From the NCBI GenBank assembly GCA_001029295.1, contig LDXJ01000048.1:1-64000 (forward strand): DNA of 64,000 nt, written 5' to 3'. Source of the stretch: Peptococcaceae bacterium CEB3. GTDB lineage: Bacteria; Bacillota; Desulfitobacteriia; Desulfitobacteriales; Desulfitobacteriaceae. Numbering within the stretch: the stretch's first letter is position 1; every line of letters starts with the position of its first letter. Of the stretch, positions 52,984-61,543 are shown piece after piece. A program made the position numbers and the translations under genes. The notes below the pieces were generated by a model, which ran no database searches, was not told the DNA's origin, and saw nothing but the letters and a program-made list of their open reading frames with translations.

Positions 52984-54192
52984 GTGAACAGTGGTTGGAG
53001 TCAAACGTGGGACGAGCACGCGGATCTTTTTGTAGCAAGGAATTGGCAGGAGTGTCCGTCGGAAAAAAAGAAGGCTTGGCATCTGCCGAACAAGTTCGCC
53101 TACTTTCAAGCGGGAGAAACGGCTTTGCGCGTGGGTATCGTGGCCAGTGCCGCCATTCCCCGGGAAGAGGAACTCTTGTTGGCCGGCGTGATGTGGGGAA
53201 ATCGCTTGAGCAACGGAGCCAAAACCGTGATATACTTTGTGGCGCCGGATTTTTCGCCGTTCTTCCTGGAGGCCATGGGAAAAATCGGGGGAGTGCTCAA
53301 TACCAGGGCGGTTTACTGGCGGGAGAGACTGACTCCCAGTTTGTATCTGGTGCCGGAGCAACGGACAGGTGGGGGCGATTATCCCACGTTGGGTGAATTG
53401 CGCCCTAGCTGGAGGACCTGGGGGCAAGGGCTCAATCCGGTGGCGCGCCAGCAGTTGGAGGTTGTCCGGGCTTATTTTGCCGGGATCGAAGGGATCCGCT
53501 GCGTGATGAAAGCGCAGCAGATCGCGTTCCTCTGGGGCCACCTGGAGATTGCCGAGATTGTGCGCAGGGGAAAGAAGTTTGAATTGGGCACGAAAGCCAA
53601 ATGGGAAAAGGATCCCGAGTTGATGGGATTGTGGCAGAAAGCGGGCTGGGTCGAAGCTTCGGGCCATCTCAACCAGGAGTTCTGCCATTCGGTCGATAAG
53701 ATCATCATTCAGCTGAGGGGGTTGAAGGAGCGCGGGCTGCTGAAAGCGCGAGAACTGCTCGATTGTTGGCTGTATCAGAGTGCCGGCGTCGTCTCCACGC
53801 TTTGGGGGAGGGCCTGGGAATGGCCCTGGCTGCCGGCGGAGCGGGGGCATAACTGGGTGACCGTGCTCGGCCAGTGGCATTATTTTACGGCTAACGGCCA
53901 GATGAGTATTGTCCTTCCGGTGCTGGAGAGACCGATGGCAGAAGCGAGCCTGAGTTTGATCCTCGCCGTTGTTTTGGAGAAAAGCGCGCTGCTGTCCGCT
54001 GTAACGGATGATGAGGGGCGCCGGCTGGAGTGGGACGGGCGAGTCCAGTGGCTGACCCTGCCGGAATGGGAACAGGACCTGCGGCGCTGGCACTGTTGGC
54101 TTAAGGCTCCCGAACAGTTTCCTATCTGGGTCCTGCCTGAGGGCTGGCAGAAGGAGCGGCTGGAGAATTTGAGCGGGAGTTTTTCTCCTTGA
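52984..54192 (+). CDS. Hypothetical protein, about 400 residues
   Basis: A 402-residue soluble protein rich in tryptophan (over 20 residues), with no family I recognise. Its first third has alternating strands and helices (ALRVGIVASAAIPREEELLL, GAKTVIYFVAPDFSPFFLEA), like a nuclease or nucleotide-binding fold, then a helical middle (IAFLWGHLEIAEIVRRGKKF). The GTG at 52984 is preferred because GGGGGAGG lies six bases before it; the ATG at 52978 would sit directly on that site. It is not in the reductase operon, because a terminator separates them. Its function is unknown. Confidence 0.78.
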   Translation: MNSGWSQTWDEHADLFVARNWQECPSEKKKAWHLPNKFAYFQAGETALRVGIVASAAIPREEELLLAGVMWGNRLSNGAKTVIYFVAPDFSPFFLEAMGKIGGVLNTRAVYWRERLTPSLYLVPEQRTGGGDYPTLGELRPSWRTWGQGLNPVARQQLEVVRAYFAGIEGIRCVMKAQQIAFLWGHLEIAEIVRRGKKFELGTKAKWEKDPELMGLWQKAGWVEASGHLNQEFCHSVDKIIIQLRGLKERGLLKARELLDCWLYQSAGVVSTLWGRAWEWPWLPAERGHNWVTVLGQWHYFTANGQMSIVLPVLERPMAEASLSLILAVVLEKSALLSAVTDDEGRRLEWDGRVQWLTLPEWEQDLRRWHCWLKAPEQFPIWVLPEGWQKERLENLSGSFSP

Positions 54193-54563
54193 CTCTCGGC
54201 GGGGAGCACCTAAAGAATCGTGGTGCCGTCGCAGACGCCCTGCCGGAAACCGACGCTTTCAGTTAGTCTCAAAAGTGAAGACAGGGTTCGGCATAGAAAG
54301 GGCCGACAGGGCGCAAGAATAAAGCGAGCGGACCGAACTCGGAAAGAAGACGAACGGGAAGGGTGCAGGCAGGATCTCGTCAAAGTCGGATCGGTTCGCC
54401 GGATAGGCTTAAAACAATGGGCAGGCTTAAAACAATGGGCAGGATAAAAATAATAGGCCAGATAGGATATATTAGCTGGTGTAAGGACTTTAGCCCCTGC
54501 CTGAAGGCTTAGGCAGGAATAGCGAGAGACGATGTCGAAGGAAAGGGCAACGGAGGATGATCC
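54193..54563 (+). other. Intergenic region before thpR with a short direct repeat
   Basis: No gene detected. It contains two perfect copies of the 18-base AGGCTTAAAACAATGGGC (54405-54422, 54423-54440) with a partial third copy, and a CCTGCC/GGCAGG hairpin at about 54495-54512 around CTTAGGCAGG. An AT-rich stretch at 54452-54480 may hold the thpR promoter; no consensus pair is clear. Confidence 0.5.
54405..54443 (+). repeat. Two 18-bp tandem repeats
   Basis: AGGCTTAAAACAATGGGC twice in tandem, then AGG and a diverged AAAATAATAGGCCAG copy. Confidence 0.75.
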
Positions 54564-55115
54564 ATGAGAGTCTTTGTCGCAATTAATTGGAGCCAAGAAA
54601 CGCTGAGTGAACTCCTTGCCTGGCAGGGAATTCTGCGCACTGAGGGCGTCGAGGGGTACTGGCGGGCCCGAGACAATCTGCACCTGACGCTGAAGTTCCT
54701 GGGGGAGGTTGGTCCCCAAGCTTTGGCGGGCATCGGACAAGCCCTGGCGGTGACGGCGGAGTCCGGCGCGCCCTTTGTGGTCCGGCTGGGGGGGTTCGGG
54801 GTCTTTCCCAATTTGCAGAGACCCCGGATTTTATGGGCTGGGGTGCAGAGCACCGGCCTGCTGCAGCTGCAGCGCCGGCTGGACCGGGCCCTGGCCCAAC
54901 AAGGATATCCCCCTGAGGGTCGGCCTTATCGTCCTCATATAACTTTGGCCAGCGGGGGAATCCGGGGATTTGACGCGCAACGGGTTCGGGACCTGCCGGT
55001 GAGGACTGATGAGGTACGGGGGTTTGAATTGATGGAAAGTGTGGTGGAGCGGGGCCGGCGAAAATACGTCGCCCTCAGTGAGTACTTGCTGACGGCTGAA
55101 AGGGAAAGGAATTGA
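54564..55115 (+). CDS. thpR: RNA 2',3'-cyclic phosphodiesterase (ThpR/LigT)
   Basis: A 183-residue 2H phosphoesterase: the two HxT/Sx motifs are NLHLTLKFLGEV (near 41) and RPHITLASGG (near 126). ThpR opens 2',3'-cyclic phosphates at RNA ends. The ATG follows CGGAGGATG. Its stop overlaps the TTG start of the next gene (TTGA). No operon partner points to a specific pathway. Confidence 0.92.
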   Translation: MRVFVAINWSQETLSELLAWQGILRTEGVEGYWRARDNLHLTLKFLGEVGPQALAGIGQALAVTAESGAPFVVRLGGFGVFPNLQRPRILWAGVQSTGLLQLQRRLDRALAQQGYPPEGRPYRPHITLASGGIRGFDAQRVRDLPVRTDEVRGFELMESVVERGRRKYVALSEYLLTAERERN

Positions 55116-55651
55116 TTGAACGGATGAAATTGCGCAAGGCCAGACTTCAGGATGTAGAGGACATGCTCTCCCTGATCAACCATTTCGCTGAGGAAGGCCT
55201 CATGCTGCCACGTTCCCGGAACACGCTTTACGAGACTGTCCGTGACTTTTTATTGGCGGAAGAAGATGGAAGAATTGTAGGCTGTGGTGCCCTGCACATC
55301 ATTTGGGAGAAATTGGCGGAGATTAGGGCGTTGGCTGTGGCTCCGGAGAAACAGCGAAAACATATCGGTCAGGCCCTTGTCGCCGCTTTAACGGAGGAAG
55401 CCCTAGCCTTGGGCTGCGACCGGGTTTTTGCTTTGACCTACAGCCCGTCTTTCTTTGAACACTGCGGCTTCCGTCGTGTTGACAAAGAGAAGATGCCCCA
55501 GAAGGTTTGGAAAGAGTGTATAAACTGTGTCAAGTTTCCCAACTGTGATGAGGTGGCCGTCATCTATGATTTCGGAGAAACGGAAAGTGACGTGGTCCGA
55601 AGGACAACGGATATGGCGGCGGAGGACGAAAATGGGGCGGATGATGAGTGA
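55112..55651 (+). CDS. GNAT N-acetyltransferase, N-acetylglutamate synthase-like
   Basis: A 179-residue GNAT enzyme (residues 5-150). The fold is visible in LRKARLQDVEDMLSLINHFA, RIVGCGALHIIWEKLAEIRA, LAVAPEKQRKHIGQALVAAL and FALTYSPSFFEHCGFRRVDK. The C-terminal KVWKECINCVKFPNCDEVAV is typical of ArgA-type small N-acetylglutamate synthases in Clostridia and Deinococcus, which start arginine synthesis. The start is uncertain: TTG at 55112 (overlapping thpR) or ATG at 55124. It ends seven bases before the rnhA ATG. Confidence 0.85.
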   Translation: MIERMKLRKARLQDVEDMLSLINHFAEEGLMLPRSRNTLYETVRDFLLAEEDGRIVGCGALHIIWEKLAEIRALAVAPEKQRKHIGQALVAALTEEALALGCDRVFALTYSPSFFEHCGFRRVDKEKMPQKVWKECINCVKFPNCDEVAVIYDFGETESDVVRRTTDMAAEDENGADDE

Positions 55652-55657
55652 GTGGCC

Positions 55658-56107
55658 ATGCTGACAACGGTGGAAATCTATACCGACGGCGCCTGTTCCG
55701 GAAATCCCGGTCCCGGAGGCTGGGGTGCTATTCTGCTCTATGAGGGGCGGGAGAAAGAACTGTCAGGATATGAGGCGGCGACGACCAATCAGAGGATGGA
55801 ACTGACGGCGGCGTGTCAGGCTCTCGAAGCGCTGAAGAGACCGTGCCGGGTTCGGCTTTACAGCGACAGCGCTTACCTGATTAATGCTTTTCGCCAAAAT
55901 TGGTTTGCCGGTTGGCAAAGAAACGGCTGGCTCAATTCAAAGAAAAAGCCTGTGGAGAATTCGGATCTTTGGCGGGCACTGTTGGCTCAGGCCCAAAGGC
56001 ATGAAGTTGAGTGGCTTAAGGTCAAAGGGCATGCCGACAATGCCTTTAACAATCGCTGTGACGCTTTGGCCCGGGACGAGATTCGCCGCCACGTGCGTCC
56101 GGGATGA
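55658..56107 (+). CDS. rnhA: Ribonuclease HI
   Basis: A 149-residue RNase HI that cuts RNA in RNA-DNA hybrids. The DEDD active site is intact: Asp in [17 protein letters not shown], Glu in [16 protein letters not shown], Asp in LYSDSAYLI, and the final Asp in [11 protein letters not shown], with [12 protein letters not shown] before it. The basic handle region ([14 protein letters not shown]) is present. The ATG at 55658 or a GTG at 55652 is the start; the Shine-Dalgarno site is weak. It is probably co-transcribed with the two genes before it. Confidence 0.96.
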   Translation: MLTTVEIYTDGACSGNPGPGGWGAILLYEGREKELSGYEAATTNQRMELTAACQALEALKRPCRVRLYSDSAYLINAFRQNWFAGWQRNGWLNSKKKPVENSDLWRALLAQAQRHEVEWLKVKGHADNAFNNRCDALARDEIRRHVRPG

Positions 56108-56208
56108 TGACGGTTCCGGTTCCGTAAGACCCGCTGACACTTTGTGCCCCATCTTAACATAAACCATAGTATAAATATGGAAGTTGTGTTAACGGTGGGG
56201 AGGTCCGC

Positions 56209-57777
56209 ATGGTCGAGAAAAGAGAAGTGGAACAAGCCGCGGCTCAGGCCCGGCAGTTCGTGTTCACCGGTGTGCGCCAGGTCCTGTCGGGGAAGTTGGA
56301 CGAGGCCCATGGGGTTTCGGCGAGCCCGGGGGCAACGGCTCTCGCCGTTTTGGCCCTGCTGACCGCAGGCCGGGATTTCGGGGGGGCGGAGAGGCGGGGG
56401 ATAACATGGCTCAGGCAACATCGGCAAGGGCAGGGATGGGGAAGATATCCGGGGGATTCACCTGATCCGGAAATTTCCCGCCTGGTTCAAGCCGTGACTC
56501 AAAGCGGACAAGGGGGTTGGATCAGCCGAGTGGTGCTCCTCAGCCGGGCCAGGCAGTTTTCGGAAATGATTCTCTCCCTGGGTCAAAAGGTCGTACCCGG
56601 GCTGGAGGGTCCAACCCCGGAGGAAATAGTCCTGCCGGGGATCCTGCGGGAAACCGTGCTGACGAAACTCCCCGCTTACGGGCGCCCGGTCGTCGTCGCC
56701 GCCGCCCTCCTGGCCTCGAACGAAAGGCAGGGCATCCGTCCTGCCACTGACTATTTAGTGAATTTTCAGATGGGAGATGGCTCTTGGTCCGAGGATGTCG
56801 TGGCAACAAGCCTGGCCATCCTGGCGCTGGTGCGCTGGCACATTGCCGGTGACAAGGTCGGCAAGGCGGGAGAGTGGCTCGTGCGCAAGCAGTATGGGGA
56901 CGGGAGTTGGCCGGCTTTCGATCATCTGCAAAACTGGTCGGTGGGCTGGGCCTTGAACATTATGGAGGGACGCGAGCGGGAAGAGACAGAACTCTTGTCG
57001 CAAACGGAACGGTGGCTAAAAAGAGGGCAGTATGCCGACGGCAGTTATGGCAGTACTTCGCCCTACACTCAGCCGGATCTGGACGACACTGCGGTGGCTT
57101 TGCTGGGCCTATCCGCTTCACCGGAAAGCCGCAAGGGAGTGGAGCTTCTCAAACGCCTGCAGAATAAAGACGGGAGTTGGGGCACTTTTCCCTCTTTCGT
57201 GGGCAAACCGCCGAATTTGGAGTGCGGCTTTCCGGTCTATATCCGGAGCACGGATGTGACTCTTCATATTCTGGAAGCTCTTTGGCGGCATCGCAGCCGC
57301 GGCGAGTATCAAACCATGGTTAAGGGGTTGGAGTGGCTCCTGACAAAACAGAAAACCAGCGGAGTTCTTGATTCCGTCTGGTTTGAGGGTCCGATTTACG
57401 GAACGGCGCAACTGGCGGAGTTTTTGGAGAAATGGAGATTCAACTGGCAAAATTGGACCGGTGCGCGCAGGGCACTTCTCGCCCGCCGTAAGGCGCTGGA
57501 TTTTCTCTGGGCGGCGCAGAATCCGGACGGCTCCTGGGGTTCATCCGTGGCGGAAACCGCTCTGGGGTTGTCGGCCGTCGGTTATCCGGGCAAACGGGGC
57601 GGGAAAGAGGCCTTGACCAAAGGGGTAGAGCGGCTGATGGCGGACCAACTGCCTGCCGGGTCATTTAAACCGTCTTACCGAGGAATTTATGCCAAGGGTT
57701 GGAATTATGAGGAACCGTTGGCTACGGCTTTGACTGTGATACGGGCTTGGGAAAAATATTTGCACCTCACGTTTTGA
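56209..57777 (+). CDS. Squalene-hopene-cyclase-like terpene cyclase (short form)
   Basis: A 522-residue alpha-alpha-barrel protein with at least five QW-type repeats (QMGDGSW, QYGDGSW, QYADGSYG, QNKDGSWG, QNPDGSWG). A DLDDTA motif at residues 290-293 matches the catalytic DXDD acid of class II terpene cyclases, such as squalene-hopene and sporulenol synthases. Family members have about 630 residues, so it is about 100 short. It has no signal peptide. The ATG lies behind GGGGAGG. The substrate is not predictable; with no other terpenoid genes nearby it may be a divergent cyclase or a repurposed prenyltransferase-fold protein. Confidence 0.82.
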   Translation: MVEKREVEQAAAQARQFVFTGVRQVLSGKLDEAHGVSASPGATALAVLALLTAGRDFGGAERRGITWLRQHRQGQGWGRYPGDSPDPEISRLVQAVTQSGQGGWISRVVLLSRARQFSEMILSLGQKVVPGLEGPTPEEIVLPGILRETVLTKLPAYGRPVVVAAALLASNERQGIRPATDYLVNFQMGDGSWSEDVVATSLAILALVRWHIAGDKVGKAGEWLVRKQYGDGSWPAFDHLQNWSVGWALNIMEGREREETELLSQTERWLKRGQYADGSYGSTSPYTQPDLDDTAVALLGLSASPESRKGVELLKRLQNKDGSWGTFPSFVGKPPNLECGFPVYIRSTDVTLHILEALWRHRSRGEYQTMVKGLEWLLTKQKTSGVLDSVWFEGPIYGTAQLAEFLEKWRFNWQNWTGARRALLARRKALDFLWAAQNPDGSWGSSVAETALGLSAVGYPGKRGGKEALTKGVERLMADQLPAGSFKPSYRGIYAKGWNYEEPLATALTVIRAWEKYLHLTF

Positions 57778-57790
57778 ACGTTGGAAAGAA

Positions 57791-58021
57791 TCAGGCAATC
57801 GTGGCCCGCGCTTTCCTGAGCGCGGGCCGGCGGGGGCCCGCTTGGCGGTGGCGCACCGGCAAAGGATGCTGCTGCAGGATCGTGTGTAAGAGGTTCCACT
57901 GCATATCGAGCTGGGCGTTGGCCATTTCTCGTTCGCCGACTCCTTTTTCCTTCAGATAGTCTCGGGAGGAAATCTCAAATTCACGCAAAAAACGTATGGC
58001 CTCATCATTGTTTGGCAACAT
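57791..58021 (-). CDS. Small hypothetical protein with perfect ribosome site
   Basis: A 76-residue protein on the minus strand whose ATG has GGAGGT seven bases upstream, strong evidence for translation. It is helical and charged (NDEAIRFLREFEISSRDYLK, KEKGVGEREMANAQLD), then MQWNLLHTILQQ, with a basic tail. I know no family. A perfect GC-rich hairpin (57803-57828) lies inside its 3' end. Its 5' leader contains the long 9-bp repeat array at 58046-58190. Confidence 0.65.
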   Translation of the reverse strand: MLPNNDEAIRFLREFEISSRDYLKEKGVGEREMANAQLDMQWNLLHTILQQHPLPVRHRQAGPRRPALRKARATIA

Positions 58022-58045
58022 TTGGTATACCTCCGATCCTATATC

Positions 58046-58190
58046 TCTTGTATCCCAAGTATCCCTTGTGTCTCTTGTATCCCTAGTATCTCTAGTATGT
58101 TTTGTATTCCTTGTATTTGTGTTACTTGTGTTGCTTGTGCTACTCGTATTCCCCGTATTACTTGTATGTCTTTTATCTCGTCTATCTTTT
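58046..58190. repeat. Degenerate 9-bp tandem repeat array
   Basis: About 16 imperfect copies of a nine-base unit (CTCTTGTAT, CCCTAGTAT and similar on the plus strand; minus-strand ATACAAG-rich) lie between two genes transcribed to the left. Some forward frames stay open across it because the unit is three codons, but they encode only low-complexity sequence. Confidence 0.85.
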
Positions 58191-58309
58191 CGGGTGTCTG
58201 TCCGATTTTAGCGGATGAAATAGCTTAGTCACATTATAAGGGAAAGGCTTCATGAATTTTGTTGGAATAGGGAACTTGGAACGGGGAAAATAGAGAAAAG
58301 AATAGGGGA

Positions 58310-59089
58310 TTAGCTGGATTTTGTAAAGGATTTCGCGGAAAGGCGCGATAATCTCGGCTTTGAGGAACGCCAGAGGGAAATATCGACCAAGAGGCGGTTC
58401 CCGGCCCGATAATGCTTTTCGGCTGCGGTGGTATCTTTCAGTTCGAGGAAGCAGTCGGCCAGGGCGTGATGAATACTCGCCGTATAACTTATTGTCAAAA
58501 GGGCCTGAGTGAGTCTATGGGCGCCGTTGTGGGGAAATCCGGCGCCTTTGGCCAGGCGGAGAGAACGTTCATAAAGTTTGACCGCTTCAGCGGTCTTGCC
58601 GTTTTGGCGCAGGATGTGAGCTTGGGTGGCGAGTAACAGTGGATTGGCCAGGGCATAAGGGTTATCGTGCAGGACCGAGAGGGCTTTGCGGCTTTTTCCC
58701 TCCCTGAGGTAAATCTCCGCCAGGGTGGCACAGACCAAGGGATCGCAGCTGGGCAAAAATTGTTCCAGCAAGGCGATGGCTCTGTCTTTTTCTTTTAGGT
58801 AATAGTAAAGTTGACTGGCGAAGCGGGCGATCACCAAAGGGCTGGCAGCCTGGGAGATTTCCTTGGCCATACGCTTGGCGACGATCTTCCTGTCCGGCAG
58901 CGCGAAGGATTTCTTGAACAGCATGGCCAGATAAGAAAGGACAAGACCAACTAAGAAAGCCAAAACCCCCGCCTTCCAGCCAAAACGCCAGCCGCAGATC
59001 ACCCCAGTCATGAAGGACAAAGTGATGAGAAAGAAAAAGTAATAGAGTTTCTGGACATAGAAAACTTCCGGGTCGAGTGGTGCGCTTTT
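58310..59089 (-). CDS. TPR-repeat membrane protein
   Basis: A 259-residue protein with two N-terminal membrane segments (about residues 16-62, including FFFLITLSFMTGVICGWRFG and VLAFLVGLVLSYLAMLF) and a cytoplasmic C-terminal part with five tetratricopeptide-like repeats (DPLVCATLAEIYLREGKSRK, PLLLATQAHILRQNGKTAEA, IHHALADCFLELKDTTAAEK). The ATG at 59089 follows GGGGGGAT. It is a scaffold for protein contacts at the membrane; partners are unknown. It is divergent from the tRNA gene. Confidence 0.78.
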   Translation of the reverse strand, partial: KSAPLDPEVFYVQKLYYFFFLITLSFMTGVICGWRFGWKAGVLAFLVGLVLSYLAMLFKKSFALPDRKIVAKRMAKEISQAASPLVIARFASQLYYYLKEKDRAIALLEQFLPSCDPLVCATLAEIYLREGKSRKALSVLHDNPYALANPLLLATQAHILRQNGKTAEAVKLYERSLRLAKGAGFPHNGAHRLTQALLTISYTASIHHALADCFLELKDTTAAEKHYRAGNRLLVDISLWRSSKPRLSRLSAKSFTKSS

Positions 59090-59150
59090 CATGAGATCCC
59101 CCCCACTAATGTCTACGATCAAGTTGGGGGAGTTAGAACCGAATTGGGTC

Positions 59151-59178
59151 TTGCAATTCTCGTGAGTTGCGATATAAT
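59151..59178 (+). promoter_or_regulatory. Promoter of tRNA-Ala
   Basis: TTGCAA (59151-59156), 16-base spacer, TATAAT (59173-59178), ending 11 bases before the tRNA. Confidence 0.65.
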
Positions 59179-59189
59179 ATAATTTGTTT

Positions 59190-59265
<76 letters not shown>

Positions 59266-59276
59266 TCTAAAGCCTT

Positions 59277-59316
59277 TTAGGAAGCGGGTTTGAAGAAAGC
59301 CAGCTTCCTTTTATTT
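59277..59316 (+). terminator. Terminator after tRNA-Ala
   Basis: AGGAAGC (59279-59285) pairs with GCTTCCT (59303-59309), followed by TTTTATTT; the loop is rather large. Confidence 0.6.
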
Positions 59317-59417
59317 CCAGGGGTGGGATGTTGACCACTGAATTTGACGCGTAACGTACCTGACGCTGCACCCGCCGCTGCCGGAAGAGCTGGAAAAATA
59401 CCGGACGGAAAAACTGA

Positions 59418-59627
59418 GCCAAGTCATCCGAAAGAAATCCGGCCAAACTGAACTATTTGGGCGGTGCCTTTGGCCAGTGGTTCCATTCGTCAAGCGTAAT
59501 TGGTGCCACAGGTTTCGCTATGGTTGTAATCGGATTGCTATTGTTGTCTCAGCGTAGTTTTCGGGAATTCGAAAGAGCATTTTCCCAGAACAATTATCGT
59601 GAAACGTTGAATTGTGCCTACGGATGA
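59418..59627 (+). pseudogene. Remnant of a membrane protein gene
   Basis: An open frame without a credible start or ribosome site encodes a glycine-rich stretch then a membrane segment (SVIGATGFAMVVIGLLLLSQ) and a polar tail. An upstream frame (about 59356-59460) gives LHPPLPEELEKYRTEKLSQV, and could be the frameshifted front of the same lost gene. The rest of 59628-59925 shows no gene. Confidence 0.35.
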
Positions 59628-59925
59628 GCAAACACAGACCAAGACCCGGATGCCTCAGCCGATAGGTTTCGGATGCTGGTCCATATCAGAGGCTATTTTC
59701 GCATTGTTTCTGATCATTCCATTTCCGAATGGCTGGGGCTGCCTCCGTGGCTGATTAGATGGTCGCTGTCGCGACATTGTTCGCCCGGGGGCTGACGGGG
59801 ACTCTTTATTTATCGGTGTGGGCGACGTCGCCGGTGGATGGGCAGGAATAGAGCACATTCGCTCGTGTTAGAACAGGCTTTTTGAGGACAAAAGGGCCCA
59901 GAAAGATGGCGTCACGCGAGGGAAG

Positions 59926-61107
59926 CTACACTACAGAAGACATTCTCTGAGATAGTTGACCCTCCGTGTAGCCAAAGTGCCAAACCTTTTCACTTGAGCA
60001 AGCTGAATACCAAATGCGCAACGTGTGTGAACTCCCGGGTTCCCGAACAAAACTACTGCGGTAAATATAACCGTTGTCCCATTGATTTCCGGTGCCCCGA
60101 CGAAGAAGTGGTTCCGCAAGGGGCATGCTGAGTTCTTTGGGGTTTGACATGGGTGCGGTGGCATAGAGCAGTTGACAATTTTCTATAGTGCCCTTCTTCG
60201 GCCAACCGGCAATCAAAAATTCGACGGTCTGTTCGAGATGATTGGGTTTTGCGGCGATGTGCCAAGGAATATAGCCGCCGTTCCAAGTATTCCAGGGGGC
60301 ATTGCAAGGTTGTGGAGAGCTCCAGATAAAGCCGTCACCCGATGTATACGAATGCATCGTCACGTTCCCGTCCGTTGTCCACATGTACCATTCCTTCGCG
60401 CTTTTACGCCAAACGGTTGGGGATAGGTCTAAGCCGGTCTTGAGGTCCCATTTTTTTTCGAAGCAAAGGATTTTGTTGCTTTGCCTATGGTTTGGAAAGA
60501 TTTTTTTGGCCCAGATTTTTTCAAAAGCACCCTCGCTATATTGGCGCCAATAAAGGATTAGCATGTTTTGATTTGGATCATAAATCAATTCTGGGTCCGA
60601 GTTATAGTTACGGTTGATCAAACCGAGCGGTCTTGGGACCAATGGATTTTTGATGCCGGGTGGATTATTCCACCTTAATCCATCTTCGCTCACCAAAAGA
60701 CTGGGATTTTCATGAGTGCTCCAAAAGTAAGGAAACGGTGTCAACGCCATCCAATAGCGGGATCCCCCCCAACTCTGAAGGCCATATTCGGTCTTAAAAT
60801 CAATGACGCTAGGGTGAACCGCCTGCCCGGACCGATCGTAGGTAGGTGTCACCATATATCTGGACGCATTCGCCATGTGTGTGGTAAAGAGGAGGTGTGA
60901 TGCGGAAGGCGGCGGAGAAACAGACTGTATTCTCTTGTGAGTTGTAGCGAGAAGCGGACCGGGCTGTTCAACGTTATGTCTCTCATCATCAACAAGAGGC
61001 AGATAGCGAAAATAAATATAACCAGCCCCAACCCCGAGTATGGTTCCCAGGAAATGCCGTCTCGTCATAAGGTGGGTTCTCTGTCGGGTACTCTTATCCG
61101 TTTCCAC
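59926..61107 (-). CDS. Exported five-bladed beta-propeller-like (glycosyl hydrolase-related) protein
   Basis: A 393-residue protein. A twin-arginine-type signal near residue 15 (MTRRHFLGTILGVGAGYIYF) suggests export. The mature part has repeated aromatic and aspartate-rich blades (HENPSLLVSEDGLRWNNPPG, NSDPELIYDPNQNMLILYWR, KEWYMWTTDGNVTMHSYTSG, DNGYIYRSSFVREPGSSHTL) like family 32/43 sugar hydrolases. The catalytic residues are not identified, so the substrate is unknown; polysaccharide binding or cleavage is likely. The GTG start has AGGAGG eight bases upstream. It is AT-richer than genes before the tRNA. Confidence 0.65.
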   Translation of the reverse strand: METDKSTRQRTHLMTRRHFLGTILGVGAGYIYFRYLPLVDDERHNVEQPGPLLATTHKRIQSVSPPPSASHLLFTTHMANASRYMVTPTYDRSGQAVHPSVIDFKTEYGLQSWGGSRYWMALTPFPYFWSTHENPSLLVSEDGLRWNNPPGIKNPLVPRPLGLINRNYNSDPELIYDPNQNMLILYWRQYSEGAFEKIWAKKIFPNHRQSNKILCFEKKWDLKTGLDLSPTVWRKSAKEWYMWTTDGNVTMHSYTSGDGFIWSSPQPCNAPWNTWNGGYIPWHIAAKPNHLEQTVEFLIAGWPKKGTIENCQLLYATAPMSNPKELSMPLAEPLLRRGTGNQWDNGYIYRSSFVREPGSSHTLRIWYSACSSEKVWHFGYTEGQLSQRMSSVV

Positions 61108-61514
61108 GTTTGCGGCCTCCTATAAAAGCTTTATCCCGAGCAAATACCATCTCGTCTCGTCCTGTTTAGGGAAAGGTTTAGGTGAGGTTGCGGTGGGAAT
61201 TCCGTATCCCTTACATATACTACCATCTGCTGGGGAATCCCGCAATAGTCATGTATCCATCTCCGTCATGCCCAAAGTAGCCAGATTTTGTCATAAGATA
61301 ACAGCGGCAAGTGAAAAAATCACAGCCGATGAGTCGACACCATCTTGGATACTGAAAAAGGTTTAGCATCAGGTGATTAAATTTGAAACCGTTGGGGCGG
61401 TTGCTAGTTTTCAGGGGTCTTACGGCTGTTTCGGCCGAGACGGAGAGTGTACTTATCCTCTTTCGAACGTCTAGTGCTTTTCATGGTATATGTTTTCTGA
61501 TAGGGGAAATTAAT
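61108..61514 (+). other. Intergenic stretch without recognised features
   Basis: About 400 bases. A short AACCG/CGGTT hairpin lies near 61390-61408 in ACCGTTGGGGCGGTTGC. I see no gene, promoter pair or repeat. Open frames here are short and start without ribosome sites. Confidence 0.5.
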
Positions 61515-61543
61515 CATGCAATATTTTGAGAGTGATTATATGG
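61515..61543 (+). repeat. Duplicated 5' end of the threonine aldolase gene
   Basis: These 29 bases, starting ATGCAATATTTTGAGAGTGA, are identical to 62975-63003, the first codons of the threonine aldolase gene. The preceding GGGGAAA-like ribosome site and the next about 12 bases are also similar. The reading frame then stops at 61620. Confidence 0.85.

Noticed and set aside
52918-54093. A 391-residue frame opposite the unknown 402-residue gene
   Set aside because: Its sense partner has an excellent ribosome site, strands/helices with normal composition; the antisense frame is proline- and histidine-rich.
58046-58190. CRISPR array
   Set aside because: The repeats are 9 bp, degenerate and contiguous, with no spacers; no cas genes nearby.
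57996-58228. Hydrophobic 68-71 residue proteins read across the 9-bp repeats
   Set aside because: They are only repeat translation (SLV, CIP triplets), without ribosome sites, in a leader on the other strand.
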